A stretch of DNA of 64,000 bases from Dillenia suffruticosa. Lineage: Eukaryota > Streptophyta > Magnoliopsida > Dilleniales > Dilleniaceae. Below the pieces are notes generated by a model. The model ran no database searches. It was not told where the DNA came from and saw nothing but the letters and a program-made list of their open reading frames with translations. The stretch spans positions 11,855,701-11,919,700 of the forward strand of contig JAVTVX010000004.1 of the NCBI GenBank assembly GCA_033439265.1. The letters run 5' to 3'. The translations under genes and the position numbers were made by a program. Positions within the stretch are counted from its first letter, which is position 1. Each line of letters opens with the position of its first letter. Below, piece by piece: positions 23,220-35,700 of this stretch.

Positions 23220-26200
23220 TGTCCTCAAGGATGAAATGAAGGAAATTGTGCTTTGATGAAGTCTCTATCCTCCCATGTTGTCTCTTCAGGACTTAGGTTG
23301 ACCCATCTAATTAATACTTGAATAACTGGTCTGTTGTCTCTCATGATCACTCTTCTTTTCAGAACTGTCTCAGGCTCCACGATGGCTTGTTGTCTGAACC
23401 CAGTAAAGGTAGTGTAGACATAGTAGTTTGTTTAGGTCCAAGTTTCTTTTTAAGTAAAGACACATAAAAAACTGGATGTATTTTTGATTCCTGAGGTAAT
23501 TGTAGTCTATAGGCCACCTTCCTAACCTTAGCAATTACTGGAAACGGACCATAAAATTTTGATGAAAGCTTGAGTTGCCTCCTTACCTATACAGTTGTAG
23601 CTTCAAATATACCCAGTCTCCTATATTGAATTCCCTCTCTGTCTGTTTGAGATCTGCATAAACTTTCATCTTATTTTGAGCTTTAGATAAATGATCATGA
23701 AGGATTTGTAGCATAGCTTGTCTGTTCTTAATGAAATTGTCAGCTGCTGGAGTTATTGATTCTAAGTAAGGACCCACTGGAATGTGTTGTGGTTGATACC
23801 CGTAGAGAGCCTCAAAAGAGTCATTCTGATACTGGTATGGAAGTTTGTGTTGTACCACCACTAAGCTAAAATCAACCAGTGATACCAGAGAGTAGGTCTG
23901 TCAGCAGTCATGTACCTCAAATAGCACTCCAAACATTGGTTGAGTCTCTTACTTTGACCATCCATCTGTGGGTGGTATGCACTACTTAAGTGAAGTTGAG
24001 TCCTACCATTCTGAACAATTCTTGCGAAAATAAGATAGTAAAGATCTTATCTCGATCAGAAACTATGGCCTATGGTAATCCATGTAGTTTGAACACCTGA
24101 TCAACATAAACTTTGGCTACAGTCACAGTTGAGAATGGATGCTGTAGTGCTGCAAAGTGTCCAAATTTTGTAAGCCTATCAACTACTACCAAAATAGTGT
24201 TCTGTCCTTGTGATTCTGGTAGCCCCTCAATGAAATCCATGTTGATTTGATACCATGCTTGTGATGGAATAGGTGGAGGCTGTAGTAACCTCGAGTAGGA
24301 TACATTTTCATGTTTATTTTTCTGACACACCTCACATTCCTGTACATATTTGACCATAGATGATTTAAGGTGTGGCCAATAAAATGTGGACTTAATCCTT
24401 CTCAGTGTTCCCTGCTGTCCAGAGTGTCCTCCCACTGCTGAATCATGCATAGACTGCAATATCTTCTCTCTTAACTCCTTGCCTATTCTAACATAAATTT
24501 TATATTTGTACCTCAGAATCCCATCTCTATATTGCATTTCTAATCTATTCTCAGGTTGCAGCATCAGCTGAGCTATCCACTCCTGACATTTTTCATCACC
24601 CTCATAACTTTGCACTACTTCGTCCACCCACTAAGGTTGCATAACAGATAAGGCCATTGGCTCTTGTTCCACTGAAACTCCTTCCTCCTTTACTTCTCTC
24701 TTAGAAAAAGCATCAGCAACTTTATTTTCTACTCCCTTCTTATATTGAATAATCATAGCCCAGCAATTTAGTAAGACATTTGTACTACAAAGGACTAGTT
24801 AGTCTCTGCTCCAATAGAAATTTAAGGTTTTGATGATCAGTCCTTATAATAAAGTGGTACCCCAACAAAAAATGCCTCCACTTGCTCATAGCCATAACTA
24901 TTGCCGTGAGTTCTTTTTCATATATGGATAGTCCTTTGCTCTTTGGTCCTAGAGCTTTACTTAGATAAGCTATTGGTTGCCCTTCCTGCATCAACACAGC
25001 TCCCCATCCTATTGAGCAAGTATCTGTCTCAATCACAAAAGGCTTAGAAAAGTCTGGCAGTCTCATTACGGTGGCTGAAGTCATAACTTTTTTGAGTTTA
25101 TGAAATGCTACATCAGCCTCAGCATTCCAATTGAAACTATTCTTCTTGAGCAAGTCATTTAGAGGTCTTGCTATGATTCCATAATGCTTAATAAACTTCC
25201 TGTAATACCCTGTGAGTCCAAGAAAACCTCTTAAGGCTTTGATAGACTCAGGGACTGGCCATGCTGCTGTACACTCAATCTTTTGATCCTCCATTTGAAC
25301 TCCATCTCCAGTAACCACATGACCCAAGTATTCCACTTGTTTTTGTGCAAAAATGCATTTGGATATTTTAACAAAGAGTTGATTCATTCTGAGTAGGGAA
25401 AGTACTTCCTGCAGGTACTGTGTATGAGTTGCTAAATCAGTGCTGTATACTAGGATGTCATCGAAAAACACAAGAACAAACTTCCTAAGGTAGGCTTGAA
25501 AAATATGATTCATTAGAGACTGAAATGTGGTTGATGCGTTGGTCAAACCAAAAGGTATTACAAGGAATTTGAAGTGACCATGATGAGTGTGGAATGTAGT
25601 CTTTGGGGTGTCCTGAGGTCTGACTCTAATATGATGGTAATCATACCTTAAGTTAATTTTTGAAAACACTTTGGACCCATACAATTCATCCAACAACTCA
25701 TCAATATTAGGAATGAGGTATTTGTCTTTGATAGTTTGGTTGTTGAGCTTTCTATAATTTACACAAAATCTCAAAGTGTTATCCTTCTTTTTGACCAATA
25801 AAACAGATGAGGCAAAAATGGCTTTTACTAGGTTTAACAATGCCATTATTTAGCATGTCCTGTACTTGCTTTTCTATTTCAGACTTTTGGGAATGATGAT
25901 ACCTATATGGTCTAAGCTTGAAAGGTTGGGAATCAGATTTTAACTCTATGGGATGGTCATAGTATCTTTGAGGAGGTAAAGAAGTGGGTGTTTGAAAGAC
26001 AACCTCATATTGTTTCAGTAATCTTTTTATTTCAGCAGGTGTTTCTTCTCTACTCTCTTGCATATTGGCTTCTATGGAAGCACATGCCTGTAATTACTGC
26101 TGTCTGAATGATCTAGTCTCTTTTCCTCTTATTAATTTCATCTTGGGTTCTTGTACGTTTCCTTCTAAAACCACTTCCTCCTCCCCTCTAGAAAACTTAA

Positions 26201-27840
26201 CTTGCAATTGCTTGAAATCAAAAGTAATAGGGCTGAAATTATACATCCAATCTACCCCTAGTATCACATCCCATTTGCCCAAATTAATAACCCTCAAGTT
26301 GAATGAGAAAGAATATCCTTGGATTTTCCATTTTACATTCTTAACTTCTATAAAACGAGAAACCACACTTCCATCTGCTATAACAGCATGCAGGGTTGTA
26401 GAAATCTACCCCTAGTATCACATCCCATTTGCCCAAATTAATCACCCTCAAGTTGAATGAGAAAGAATATCCTTGGATTTTCCATTTTACATTCTTAACT
26501 TCTATAAAATTAGAAACCACACTTCCACTACTATAACAGCATGCAGGGGTGTAGATACTTCAGCTTTCAACTGCAATTCTGGTATCATTCTCTGATTCAA
26601 GAAACTGTTCGAATTACCAATGTCTATCAAGATAGCTATAGTGGTTGTATTCATTATCCCCTGAAGTACTATAGTCTTCCTATTTAAGGCATTTGCTAAG
26701 GTACAGAGGGATATATCTACAGACTCACCTGTAAGGTCCTCCAATTCCTCCTGTGTCTCCTCCTCTACAAAGTGTTCCTCTCCTATAGTTTCTTCTGTTA
26801 ATATTACATTCAATCCCTTCATTCTGCATTGTTACATACAATCCCTTCATTCTGCATTGGTGGCCTGGGTTGTACTTTTCTCCACATTTGTAGCATAATT
26901 GGTTGTTTCTTCTATGTTGAATCTCCTGGAAGGTTAGCTTCTGTGGAAAAGCTCTTTCTCCCCTATTCGGATTCTGACTCCTTTGCATTGTGGTAGCTTG
27001 TTTTTTGGTGGGAAAGTTTACTCCTTGTTCTTTGCTCCGACTTATTTCATTTGCAGCTCCCATCTTGTTCCAAGAAGTGAGTATTCTACCTCTTTTAGTC
27101 ATCTCTAGTGACTGTTCTTGTAACACAGCCACTTCAAATGCATGTAGTAGGGTGGTGGGTTTCATCAATCTGAGCATAGGCTTGATCTCCTCTTTGAGTC
27201 CGCTGATGAAATTGGATACGAAATAAGACTCTGTCAATCTAGGATTTCGGATCAGCATCAGAGACCATAGCTCTTCAAACCTCTCTTGATACTCCATAAC
27301 CGAACCTATTTGCTGCAACTTATTGAACTCCTCTATCTCATCTTGTAACCCCTTTTTATCAAATCTTTGACATAATAGTTTGGAGAATTTTTCCTACTCT
27401 AACATTCCTCTCGCCACTCTTATGCCTTGATACCAAATGTCAGCTCTATCTTCTAAGTAGAACTCCACTGTTTCCATCTATAAACTGCGTGGGATATGGT
27501 AGATCATAAAAAACTTATGACATTTTCTTATCGACGATTGAGGATCTTTGCCTGAAAAAGTGGATAACTTAATTCTTGGATGATTTGGCATAGAATTCTT
27601 AGGATTATTTTCTCTTCTAGTTGGTTTAGCCTCAGTCTTCCTTTGAGGCCCCATTGGAGTAGGTAACAAAGAAGGAAGTTGACTCTTATTTGCCTTAGAT
27701 TCTTTATCTCCATCTTTGCATATCTTTCTTGAAAGGGACAGAATTTGAGCCTCCATTTGCGTCATGAACATCTCTATCTTCTTGTTTAATTGCTCTTTCA
27801 ACTGCTCATGTGCTGCATGTAATTCTTGAATCTATAGCTC
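23220..27840 (-). pseudogene. Broken Ty3/gypsy gag-pol
   Basis: Read right to left. Gag spans about 27801-26830 (KPTTLLHAFEVAVLQEQSLE; zinc knuckle CYKCGEKYNPGHQC near 26870). The retropepsin-like region spans about 26822-26094 and contains AILIDIGNSNSF, where the family has D-S/T-G. RT-RNase H spans 26063-24785, with an intact FDDILVYS catalytic box near 25465 and RNase H motifs FVIETDTCSIGWGAVL and RTDHQNLKFL. Integrase spans 24627-23583, with the HHCC finger (HSGQQGT...CEVCQKNK) and DFIEGLP / VVDRLTKFGHF core. The C-terminal part reads AQNKMKVYADLKQTEREFNI. Frameshifts or stops lie between most blocks, and a 154-bp tandem duplication sits in the protease region. Confidence 0.9.
26251..26557 (-). 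repeat. 154-bp tandem duplication in gypsy protease region
   Basis: Copy 1 runs 26251-26404 and copy 2 from 26405 to about 26557, both starting TCTACCCCTAGTATCACATC, with a few differences. 154 is not a multiple of three, so the duplication shifts the frame. Confidence 0.88.
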
Positions 27841-27943
27841 CTGTTTTTTGTTATGTTCTACCATGGTTTTTAATCTTGTTTCTTCCGCCATAGTTGGGCG
27901 AACACTATTAGTGGCCAAGGACATCGAAACTCTGATATCACTT

Positions 27944-28439
27944 TGTCATAACTTGGGAGGAGTATCGACTGAAGTTGAAGAAGTGAGTCGACTGCAAGAA
28001 GTCTGCGAATGAACTAATTTCAGTAGTTCAGTAAGCAGCTTTGCAGAGTTACACAAGAATGATTATTAATAGTATAAGGGAGAAGACTATTAGAACATGT
28101 AGAGAAGAAGTAGAGAGAAGCTTGAAGAGAGAGAGAAGAAATGGAGAAGAGACGGAAGAGTGAAGAGAAGAGCAAGAGAGAGAGAGAGAGGAAGGCAGAA
28201 CAGAAAGACTGACTATTCTCAAGTAATTCCTTGCATTTTTCATCACAGGTACAGATCTTATACTCTTTTTTCTTAACTATCTAACTAACTTCTACTCTTG
28301 CTTAACTGCTTGCTAACTGAATGAGCAACATGTGCTAAACTGCTTGCTAAATGAATAAGCTACATTCTTATATGGATTGCACACTTGTATTCTTTAACAT
28401 CAGGTGCACACTCGTATTCTTTAACATTAGGTTTTGACA
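27944..28439 (-). repeat. 5' LTR of the gypsy element
   Basis: 496 bp, TGTCATAACTTGG...GACA on the + strand. The primer-binding site adjoins its left edge, consistent with minus-strand transcription. Confidence 0.9.
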
Positions 28440-28444
28440 ATATC

Positions 28445-29439
28445 ATAATTTCCAGAGCCACCAGTTTAATAGCACAAGAGCACCGAGGGTTAAATGGTGA
28501 ACGGCAAGATCTTAATGAACTCAATCAGTGTCATTTGGCAACCAGGCTGAGGCATGATGAGATCTCTTTAGGTTTTAAAGTTCAACAATAAACATCCCAA
28601 CAACTAAGCTCGAGTACAAATCACAAAGCATCAACATCGCTTCATTTTTGTTAGAGTAATTAGGATAAATATGGATGATGGGCATACTTAGTGCAATAAA
28701 ATATAGAATCAAAATTATGATCATTAACCACCGAATGAAACTCTCTAAAATCTTAATTGAAAAGCTTGAAAACATCTAAGTCATTAAATGAAAATTTTAT
28801 CAAACTCAACTAAAACAAGGAAAATATTTTATATATCTCTCTGTTGGGGTGTTAACTCTACCTTGTCATATACTGCAATGGAACCACAAACAAAGTTCTT
28901 CAAATGATGAATATTTCTTCATTTATATAGTGAATAGCATTTATTTATCAATTATTATATTCAATATGTAATTTCATATTAATGGAGTTCAATGATCTCT
29001 CCGTATAAAGTTCGATGATTAAATATACAACATTTATATCAAATTTGATCAAATTTTGATATGAAATAATGTAGTTAGGCATAAGAAACAGATTCTCATT
29101 GCAAAACAAAATTATTTTGGAAATTTCTATACAAAATATCAATATTCTAAGATTTGCAAAATTCTCTTTTTCTGCGGACACCAAAAACAAAAAGGCCAAG
29201 AAAAATAAATAATGTTCTGTACTGCCAGATGAGCTATTTCGAGTAAAACTTCAAAAAAAAAATGCAAATTTGATAGAATATTACAGGACCATTGTCCAAT
29301 CTTGCACCTATCAAATTATAGTCTGCTCCCAAATGTGTAAGACTTGTAGCCTTATGTCAGAAAAAGTGAAAGCACGGACATTAATGAAACCTTTTGCTGG
29401 TGAATTTTCATTGCTCTCTTTCAACTTGAATCTATTTCA
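28445..29439. other. Gene-free AT-rich interval
   Basis: No domain, RNA gene or transposon end recognised. Confidence 0.55.
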
Positions 29440-32400
29440 AATAATCAATCCCAAACTTGTGGACAACCCAATTGTTCAACCTTCATTGCTTTCCTACATA
29501 GCAACATCTTTACATCAACAAACAATAGAGAATGCATCTCAAGACCATACTATAACAACTTACCTCCTCAAGCTCCTCTCTTGACTTGAAGCTTGTTTCC
29601 TTGAGTTTAAACTCCTTGACACTCCTAGAGGCTAGGTGTAGGTTATATACTGATACGGCTTGATGAAGGTTTTGAGATTTTGGTAATGGTTTTTAGTGAA
29701 GGTGGTATGGAAAACGCGAATGAAATAGGAAGGTGAAAAAGAAGGAAGAGAGAGATGCTTCAAACGGTGGTATGCTTTGCATAAAGGGTATTAAGTCTTC
29801 CGCTAAGTGTCCGTTTGGCAAAATTTTTTTTCGATTTATCTTCTCATTTTAATGGAAGTAAAAATTAATTACTTTTAAAAAAAATTAAAAATTGTTTGAT
29901 CTTTTTACTTTTGAAATAAAGTAGTTAATTTTTTACTCTTGAAATAAAGTTAAAAATTAAAAATTAATGGATATATTTGAAAATTTATATTATTTAAATA
30001 AAGATAAATAGAATAAAAACAATAATGTGAGGATATTAATGAAATAAAAACAATTATATAAAAATATAAATAGAATAAAAAAATATAAATTTTCGGAAAA
30101 ACTAGAGTATTAAAAAAAATGGAAGTAAAAACTCCTCTCAGAAACTATTACTTAAAAGTTATTTTTTAAATTTTTTTATCAAAAAAAAAATTTTTTTATC
30201 AAAAAAATTTTTTAAAAAACTTTTAAAAAATTCTATTTGACAGGTTTTCTCTTTATAAGAAGAAAGGAATTTGAAAAAAAATCCTACCAAACATGTACTA
30301 AACCCTTTAGGTAATTATGGGTTCAATTGCCATATATAATGGGAGGGTACCACCACGATAAACCTTAATTCCCATCCTTACTAATCCGATGGCTTGACTG
30401 ACCACGTCTTAAGCCTCTAACCAAACTCTAGGTGGTAGTTCCAACTCTAGGGCATGGCTAAATATTAGCATGCACAGGCATATATATTACACAAGCAAAC
30501 AAGAAAAAACACATACTAATACAATAAACTAATGTGGTCATGCATGTGGGGCCTCCTCTGTGGTCCAGGTATCACATCCTTCTATAGTTGGAAACAGGGT
30601 TCTCGATCTACTACTGACGGGAAGGAAGACTGATTCATGTGAAACTCTATTTGACAATTCTATCAACCAACAAACTCACCAAACTGGATCCGATTTGATA
30701 GGAGTCTAGTAAGTATTTCATTAAATTAGAACTCATACTTTATCAATCATCCAGGAAAAGGGTGGGTGATGCTCAACAAACCAATGTACTCACTAGACCA
30801 CTCATGCTACTGGTAATCCTAGGGAATCATCTGGATTCTCCTGTGAGAAACAGCATGCCCTCGACTCTTCAACTACCTGGGGTTCAGTCTTTGATCATAT
30901 AACCCATATCTCCAACATCACCTCAACCATGCTGATTGTCCCAACAAAATAAAGCATTGAACATTGACAACTTATACCCAAACCAGCATCAGCTGCTGAT
31001 CTGAAGTTGACAACAAACTGAGCAGTCCACCACAATGTAGCTGGTAGTCAACCAACCAATAATACCGAAGTCATATGCAAACCCGACAACCCAACAACAT
31101 CACTAATTCAAGAGTCAACCCTAGAAGCACCCAATACAAACTCAAATGGTTCACTGATACCAGAATCTCTTTGCCTAATGGAGTGGCAACCCACGACACA
31201 TCTCTAAAGGTCTCAGAGTCACTCTGAGTATACATGATAAATGATGATGATGTGTACGAATGTGTGGAACCCGGATCATTTAGCCCTTGCACATCAAAAG
31301 AGAAAGTGTCATGTGATCTTCAGCCATCTCTGGCGATAAATCAACAATTCGAAGTGCTTTTCTTGCGTATTCTTGATAAACCAGCGTTTATATATAGATG
31401 TAGGAGGATCTGTTTGGGAAGTAAGAAGCCCCTTTGACATCTCTTCATCTGCAAAGAATTCTCGATGTGAAAACACAGAGACAAAGGGCTGATCTTTGAA
31501 TAGGAAAAAGAGCGGATCCGCAGGGTCCCAAATGAATTGGCTTATTCAATACACAAGCCTGCCCTTCTTTGCCTTTGTTCTTCGCTTTAGTCTTTTGACT
31601 CTATAATTGATCTTCCCACTAACTCCGAAATCTCTCCCAACACCTGGTCAAGCTGATCCAATGGACCCAGAGCTATCTATGTCGCCTCTTTGATCTCAGA
31701 TCAGCTCCTAACCATTCTTGACTCACCTTGGTTGTCCCTTCCTGAGCCTTATCCACTCTATCCCACTCAGCTGGAGCTCCTGATTTCCAAAACACTGTCC
31801 TTGAACTCAACAGATGTTGGGATCCGGGATTTCACCTTGCCTCTAACCCCTCTAAGTGCTATCTACCTTTCTCCCCTTTAATTCTGGCCAGTTCTGATTA
31901 AGCATTGGCTGATAGGATTAACATAACATCTGGGAGTAGCTTTGGCAATCAATGGATTTCCCCGACCATAGTCTCATCTGTGACAATAACCTCCTCAAAA
32001 CCCATGAAGAACTGACCCCTCTATCACTGACACCATGCCCAGCTGTCCGGCTTGTTAAGGGACTGAAATCAAAGCTTGATGCTCCTGAGAGGTACAACTC
32101 CGATCTTCAATTCTCTATACCTTAATCCTGATACTAATTCCTTACCATGCTAAGGGTCGACTGAATGCCTCATGCATGCATATCTCAACAACGACACTCA
32201 TAAACTTAACCACGCTCTATCGAATGATACTAATCCTACTAGTCTCAAAACCTGGGTGCAGAAATTCGCAAAAAAAAAAAAAAATCTTGAACTTTGATAC
32301 CAAATATGACGACCCGCTATCCTCGTGTTGCAAACCCCTAGTGAAACCAATTGTTCAACCTTCAATACTTTTAAATCCCATCATGAAGCATGAAACCCAA

Positions 32401-32463
32401 CTCATAAGGAAATTTAGCAACATCTCTACACCAAGAAACAATGGAAAATGCATCTCAAGATCA
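29440..32463 (-). mobile_element. Probable non-autonomous LTR element, truncated
   Basis: Two related stretches, about 29450-29570 and 32330-32465, share CCAATTGTTCAACCTTCA and AATGCATCTCAAGA in the same orientation. At 30578 the minus strand reads AGAAGGATGTGATACCTGG, like a polypurine tract plus LTR start. At ~32303 the minus strand reads TTTGGTATCAAAGTTCAAG, like a primer site next to an LTR end (GGGTCGTCATA). Inferred layout: left (3') LTR about 29440-30578, noncoding interior 30579-32300, right (5') LTR from about 32305, cut off near 32463 by copia sequence. No protein domain is visible in the 1.7-kb interior. Confidence 0.45.
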
Positions 32464-33525
32464 ATAAGGAAACTCATGTTGGGCATTCCTTAATAATATG
32501 ACCACGTTCTTTACAGTACTTGCAAAATTTTTGGTTGTAATTTTGAGTGATATGCCTAAAATCCTTGCATGAATAGTACTAGATTTGTTTCATATCTCTT
32601 TCTTTTCTCTTCCCTTGAGCAACGTAAGCAATTGTCACAGCCTCTGAGGTGAGTTTGTTTTGTGCCATAGTTTCTTAAGTAATTAATCGTTGCTGTTTTC
32701 GAAGTAATTCTCCAATACACATGTCCAAAGAGGATATTGGATCGGTTTAGCAAAGCAATCCTTGTAACCTCAAATTCTGGTCTAACTTTCCTGAGAAACT
32801 GAGCCCGTTGACTAGTGTCATAAACTTCTTTGACGACAGGCAGTACCTCTCATGGTACTTTAACATATATAATGGCTGAATGTTCTGTCCATAAATTGAG
32901 AAAACCAAAATAATATTCTTGAATTAAAAGATTACTCTGGCTATAATTTGCAAAGTCCAACTCCAACTGAAAATATTTTGTATTGTTGTCTTGATTGCAA
33001 ATACGTTTCAAATATTCCCACATTTCCTTGACTGTTGTAAATGAGCGCAAATTGTTAACCATCTATGGTTCAATAGATCTCAAAATTCAAGAAATAATCT
33101 GAGCATCCTTTGTCTCCCATGCAGCAAAGCCAATTCTATCATTTAGTGTAGTAGAAGTCCCATCAATATGACCCCACAATCCTTGGCACTGACGTATATC
33201 CTGAATTGAAACTTTCAGGCCGAATAGTTCTTTCCACTGAACCGAATGAAAAGTTTTCTATTGAAATAGTGATCTGAAAAAAAGAACTCAAAAATGTGTA
33301 AAAAAATTATAACACCTTGAAATGAAAATCAGAATATGTGATCTGGAAATAATTCCAAAATCATAACTACTGAAACTAGAGGAGAAAATCAAATATTCGA
33401 GAGCCCCTAGGGCTAAAGTAAGAAGAACACTAAAGTCTCCATAATTGAATCAAAGATATTTGAGAGCCCCTAAAGTTAAAACAAGGACACAACTATTTAG
33501 ATTGTGATAAAAAGCTCTGATAATA
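32464..33525 (-). pseudogene. Copia gag fragment 1
   Basis: Minus-strand UBN2-type gag pieces: VNNLRSFTTVKEMWEYLKRI with YFQLELDFANYSQ at 33062-32850, and a zinc knuckle FCKYCKERGHIIKEC at about 32535-32490. Stops interrupt the frame. It lies just inside an LTR (33526-33872) with a degenerate primer site TATTATCAGAGC at about 33514-33525. Confidence 0.75.
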
Positions 33526-33872
33526 TGTCAATTTGTCTGAATGAGTTTCTTCTTCTCTATTATTCTATATATATAGAAAATTGTATAGAAATAATTTAGG
33601 GAAAGTTTTTAAATTGTAATCGTAATCAGCTCTTATTTTTAATCTATATACTTTAATTTTGGTAATCTAATTATATATATAGTATGATTAAGCAAATTGT
33701 AGAATCTCTTTTATTTCCGAATTCACTTGCAAATTTATGGAATTCTTTTGATTTTTGAATTGACTTACAAATTGATGAAATCTTTTGATTTCCGAATTGA
33801 GTTTCTCAATTTGATTTTGATTTCTTGATTGGTTCTGCTGATTGAATCTTTTACTAATATCTTCTACTAAGA
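33526..33872 (-). repeat. Copia LTR shared by two fragments
   Basis: About 347 bp. Its left edge adjoins the primer site of gag fragment 1, and its right edge adjoins a polypurine tract (GAGGGGGG on the minus strand, ~33873-33882) that ends an RNase H tail. One LTR thus serves as the 5' LTR for the left piece and the 3' LTR for the right piece. Confidence 0.7.
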
Positions 33873-34100
33873 TCCCCCCTCAATTTGATGCGGTTGATCA
33901 AGAAGTATCAATTTGTTTATGAGAAATTGGTGACGAGGCCGAGGTAGTGCCTTGGTAAGGAGATTAGCCAGTTGAAGATCTGAGGTAATATGCGACAGGA
34001 AGATAACCCGATTCTCAAAAGTTAGAATGATAATTCACTTCAATGTGCTTGGTGTGTTCATGGGACCCTAATCTATTGGCTCTATAAGGTAAGAGGAATG
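33873..34100 (-). pseudogene. Copia RNase H C-terminal tail
   Basis: The minus strand reads SHITSDLQLANLLTKALPRP, then RHQFLINKL and a polypurine tract: the standard copia polyprotein end (LADIFTKALPRPRHQFL-type). The rest of pol is missing; sequence jumps to gag within ~10 bp at 34100-34110. Confidence 0.75.
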
Positions 34101-34109
34101 AACCGCTGC

Positions 34110-35135
34110 ATGGAAGGCTTTGGTTTGGACATTCCTTAGTAATGTGACCACATTGTTTGTAGTAGTTGCAGAATTTTTTGCTACAATTTTAAACAATATG
34201 CCTGAAATCCTTGCATGTATAGCATTGGACCTGCTTCATATCTCTTCCTTTTCTCTTCCCTTGAGCAACGTAAGCAACTGTCAAAACTTTTAAGGTGAGT
34301 TTGTCTTGTGCCTTAATTTCTTGAGTGATTAATCGCTAATGTTCCCAAAGTAATTCTCCAACACATACGTCCAAAGAGGGAATTGGCTATCGGTTCAACA
34401 AAGCAACTCTTGTAACCTCAAATTCTAATCTAAATTTCATGAGAAACTGAGCCCATTGACTAGTATCATAAACTTCTTTGAGGACAAGCAATGCCTCTCT
34501 TGGTATTTTATCATGTATAATGACAGAATATTCTGTCCATAAATTGAGAAAACCAGAATAGTATTCTTGAATTGAAATATTACCCTAACTATGATTTGCA
34601 ATGTCCTGCTCCAACTAAAAACATTTTGCATTGTTGTTCTCATTGTAAATACGTTTCAAATATTTTCACATCTCCTTGGCTGTTGTAAAGGAGCACAAAT
34701 TGTTGACCATGTGTGGAGATCCCAAAATCCAGGAAATAATTTGAGCTTCCTTTGTCTCCGATGTAGCAAGGCTAGTTTTGTCATTTTGTGCAACAGAAGT
34801 CCCATCAATATGACCCCACAATCCTTTGCCTTTGATGTACATCATGAATTGAAAGTTTTAAACTGAATAGTTCTTTCCACTGAGCTGAACAAAGAAGTTT
34901 TCTGTTGTCATAATGATCTGAAAAAAAGAACTCAAAAGTGCATAAAAAAATATTGTAACCCTCTGAAATAAAAACCAGAACATGTGATCTAGAAATAATT
35001 CCAAAATCAGAACTACTGAAATCAAAGGAGAAGGCCAAATATTCGAGAGCTCCTAGGGCAGAAACAAGGACACTAAAGTCCCTGAAACAAGGACACTAAA
35101 GTCCCTAAAACGATATCAAAATATTTCACACTGAT
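34110..35135 (-). pseudogene. Copia gag fragment 2
   Basis: Second copy of the gag in fragment 1, clearly homologous along its length (for example 34130-34230 against 32485-32590), with a zinc knuckle region near 34140-34190. It ends next to a degenerate primer site (ATTATCAGTG on the minus strand) at about 35120-35135, where its own 5' LTR should begin but is missing. Confidence 0.72.
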
Positions 35136-35510
35136 AATGTCATGAAATATAAAGAAAAATCATTCACTCACTTTCTTACTCAATAAAGTGCTCTTGTTCA
35201 AAAATTTGTCCAATTATACCGCTATTTCCTAACATTTCTCCTGCAAGTTCCTCTAACAGCTCGACATTGCCTCCGCTTACTTCTATTGAATCTCCTACGA
35301 ATGTGATTCCAACACCTACTCCAACTAATCTCACTTAACCTCCTTCAAATGATCAACCAATTTCAACTGAGCCTGCTGCTTCGCAACTACTCTTGTCAAT
35401 CTAATTAAGTCAGTCGCCTTCATGTCCACCTTCATGATTTTCATGTTTATTCTGCTATTGTCTCTCTGTATGAACCCTACAACTATCGTGAGCTAGTACA
35501 GACCCTCTAT

Positions 35511-35700
35511 TTTTTTTGGGTACCTGAATCTTCCGATATCCTAGATTTCGCCCTGATTAATCCGGAATCGACCTGACTGTTGAGTCTCATTTAAGGGGGA
35601 GATCTCCCAATATTGTTTTTTCCGTATTCAGTGGGAGTCGAACTCTCTACTTGGTTAAGGGACGAATGTGCCCTTCCCACCTACACCAATAAGTATTGGT
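35511..35700 (-). mobile_element. tRNA-derived SINE inserted in the copia RT, 9-bp target duplication
   Basis: 190 bp flanked by identical ACCCTCTAT (35502-35510 and 35701-35709). Removing it joins the RT codons TDPL-W-KAM, so it interrupts the copia frame. On the minus strand the head has a pol III A-box-like TGGTGTAGGTGG and a B-box-like AGTTCGACTCC about 30-40 bp later; the tail ends in an A-run (T7 on +, 35511-35517). Together these fit a plant SINE. Confidence 0.82.

Larger units (their letters stand above)
22703..28439 (-). mobile_element. Ty3/gypsy LTR retrotransposon, full length but coding-defective
   Basis: LTRs at 22703-23194 and 27944-28439 (TG...CA ends) enclose a minus-strand polyprotein in gypsy order (gag, protease, RT-RNase H, integrase). 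A perfect 5-bp duplication ATATC flanks it (22698-22702 and 28440-28444). The initiator-Met primer site lies on the minus strand next to the right LTR (TGATATCAGAG, about 27930-27941). A purine tract adjoins the left LTR. The coding region is broken by several frameshifts and stops. Confidence 0.93.

Noticed and set aside
29270..29584. 104-codon plus-strand open frame
   Set aside because: No recognisable domain; overlaps a probable LTR on the other strand.
31071..32493. Small open frames of 60-105 codons
   Set aside because: Inside the putative non-autonomous LTR element; none resembles a protein family I know.
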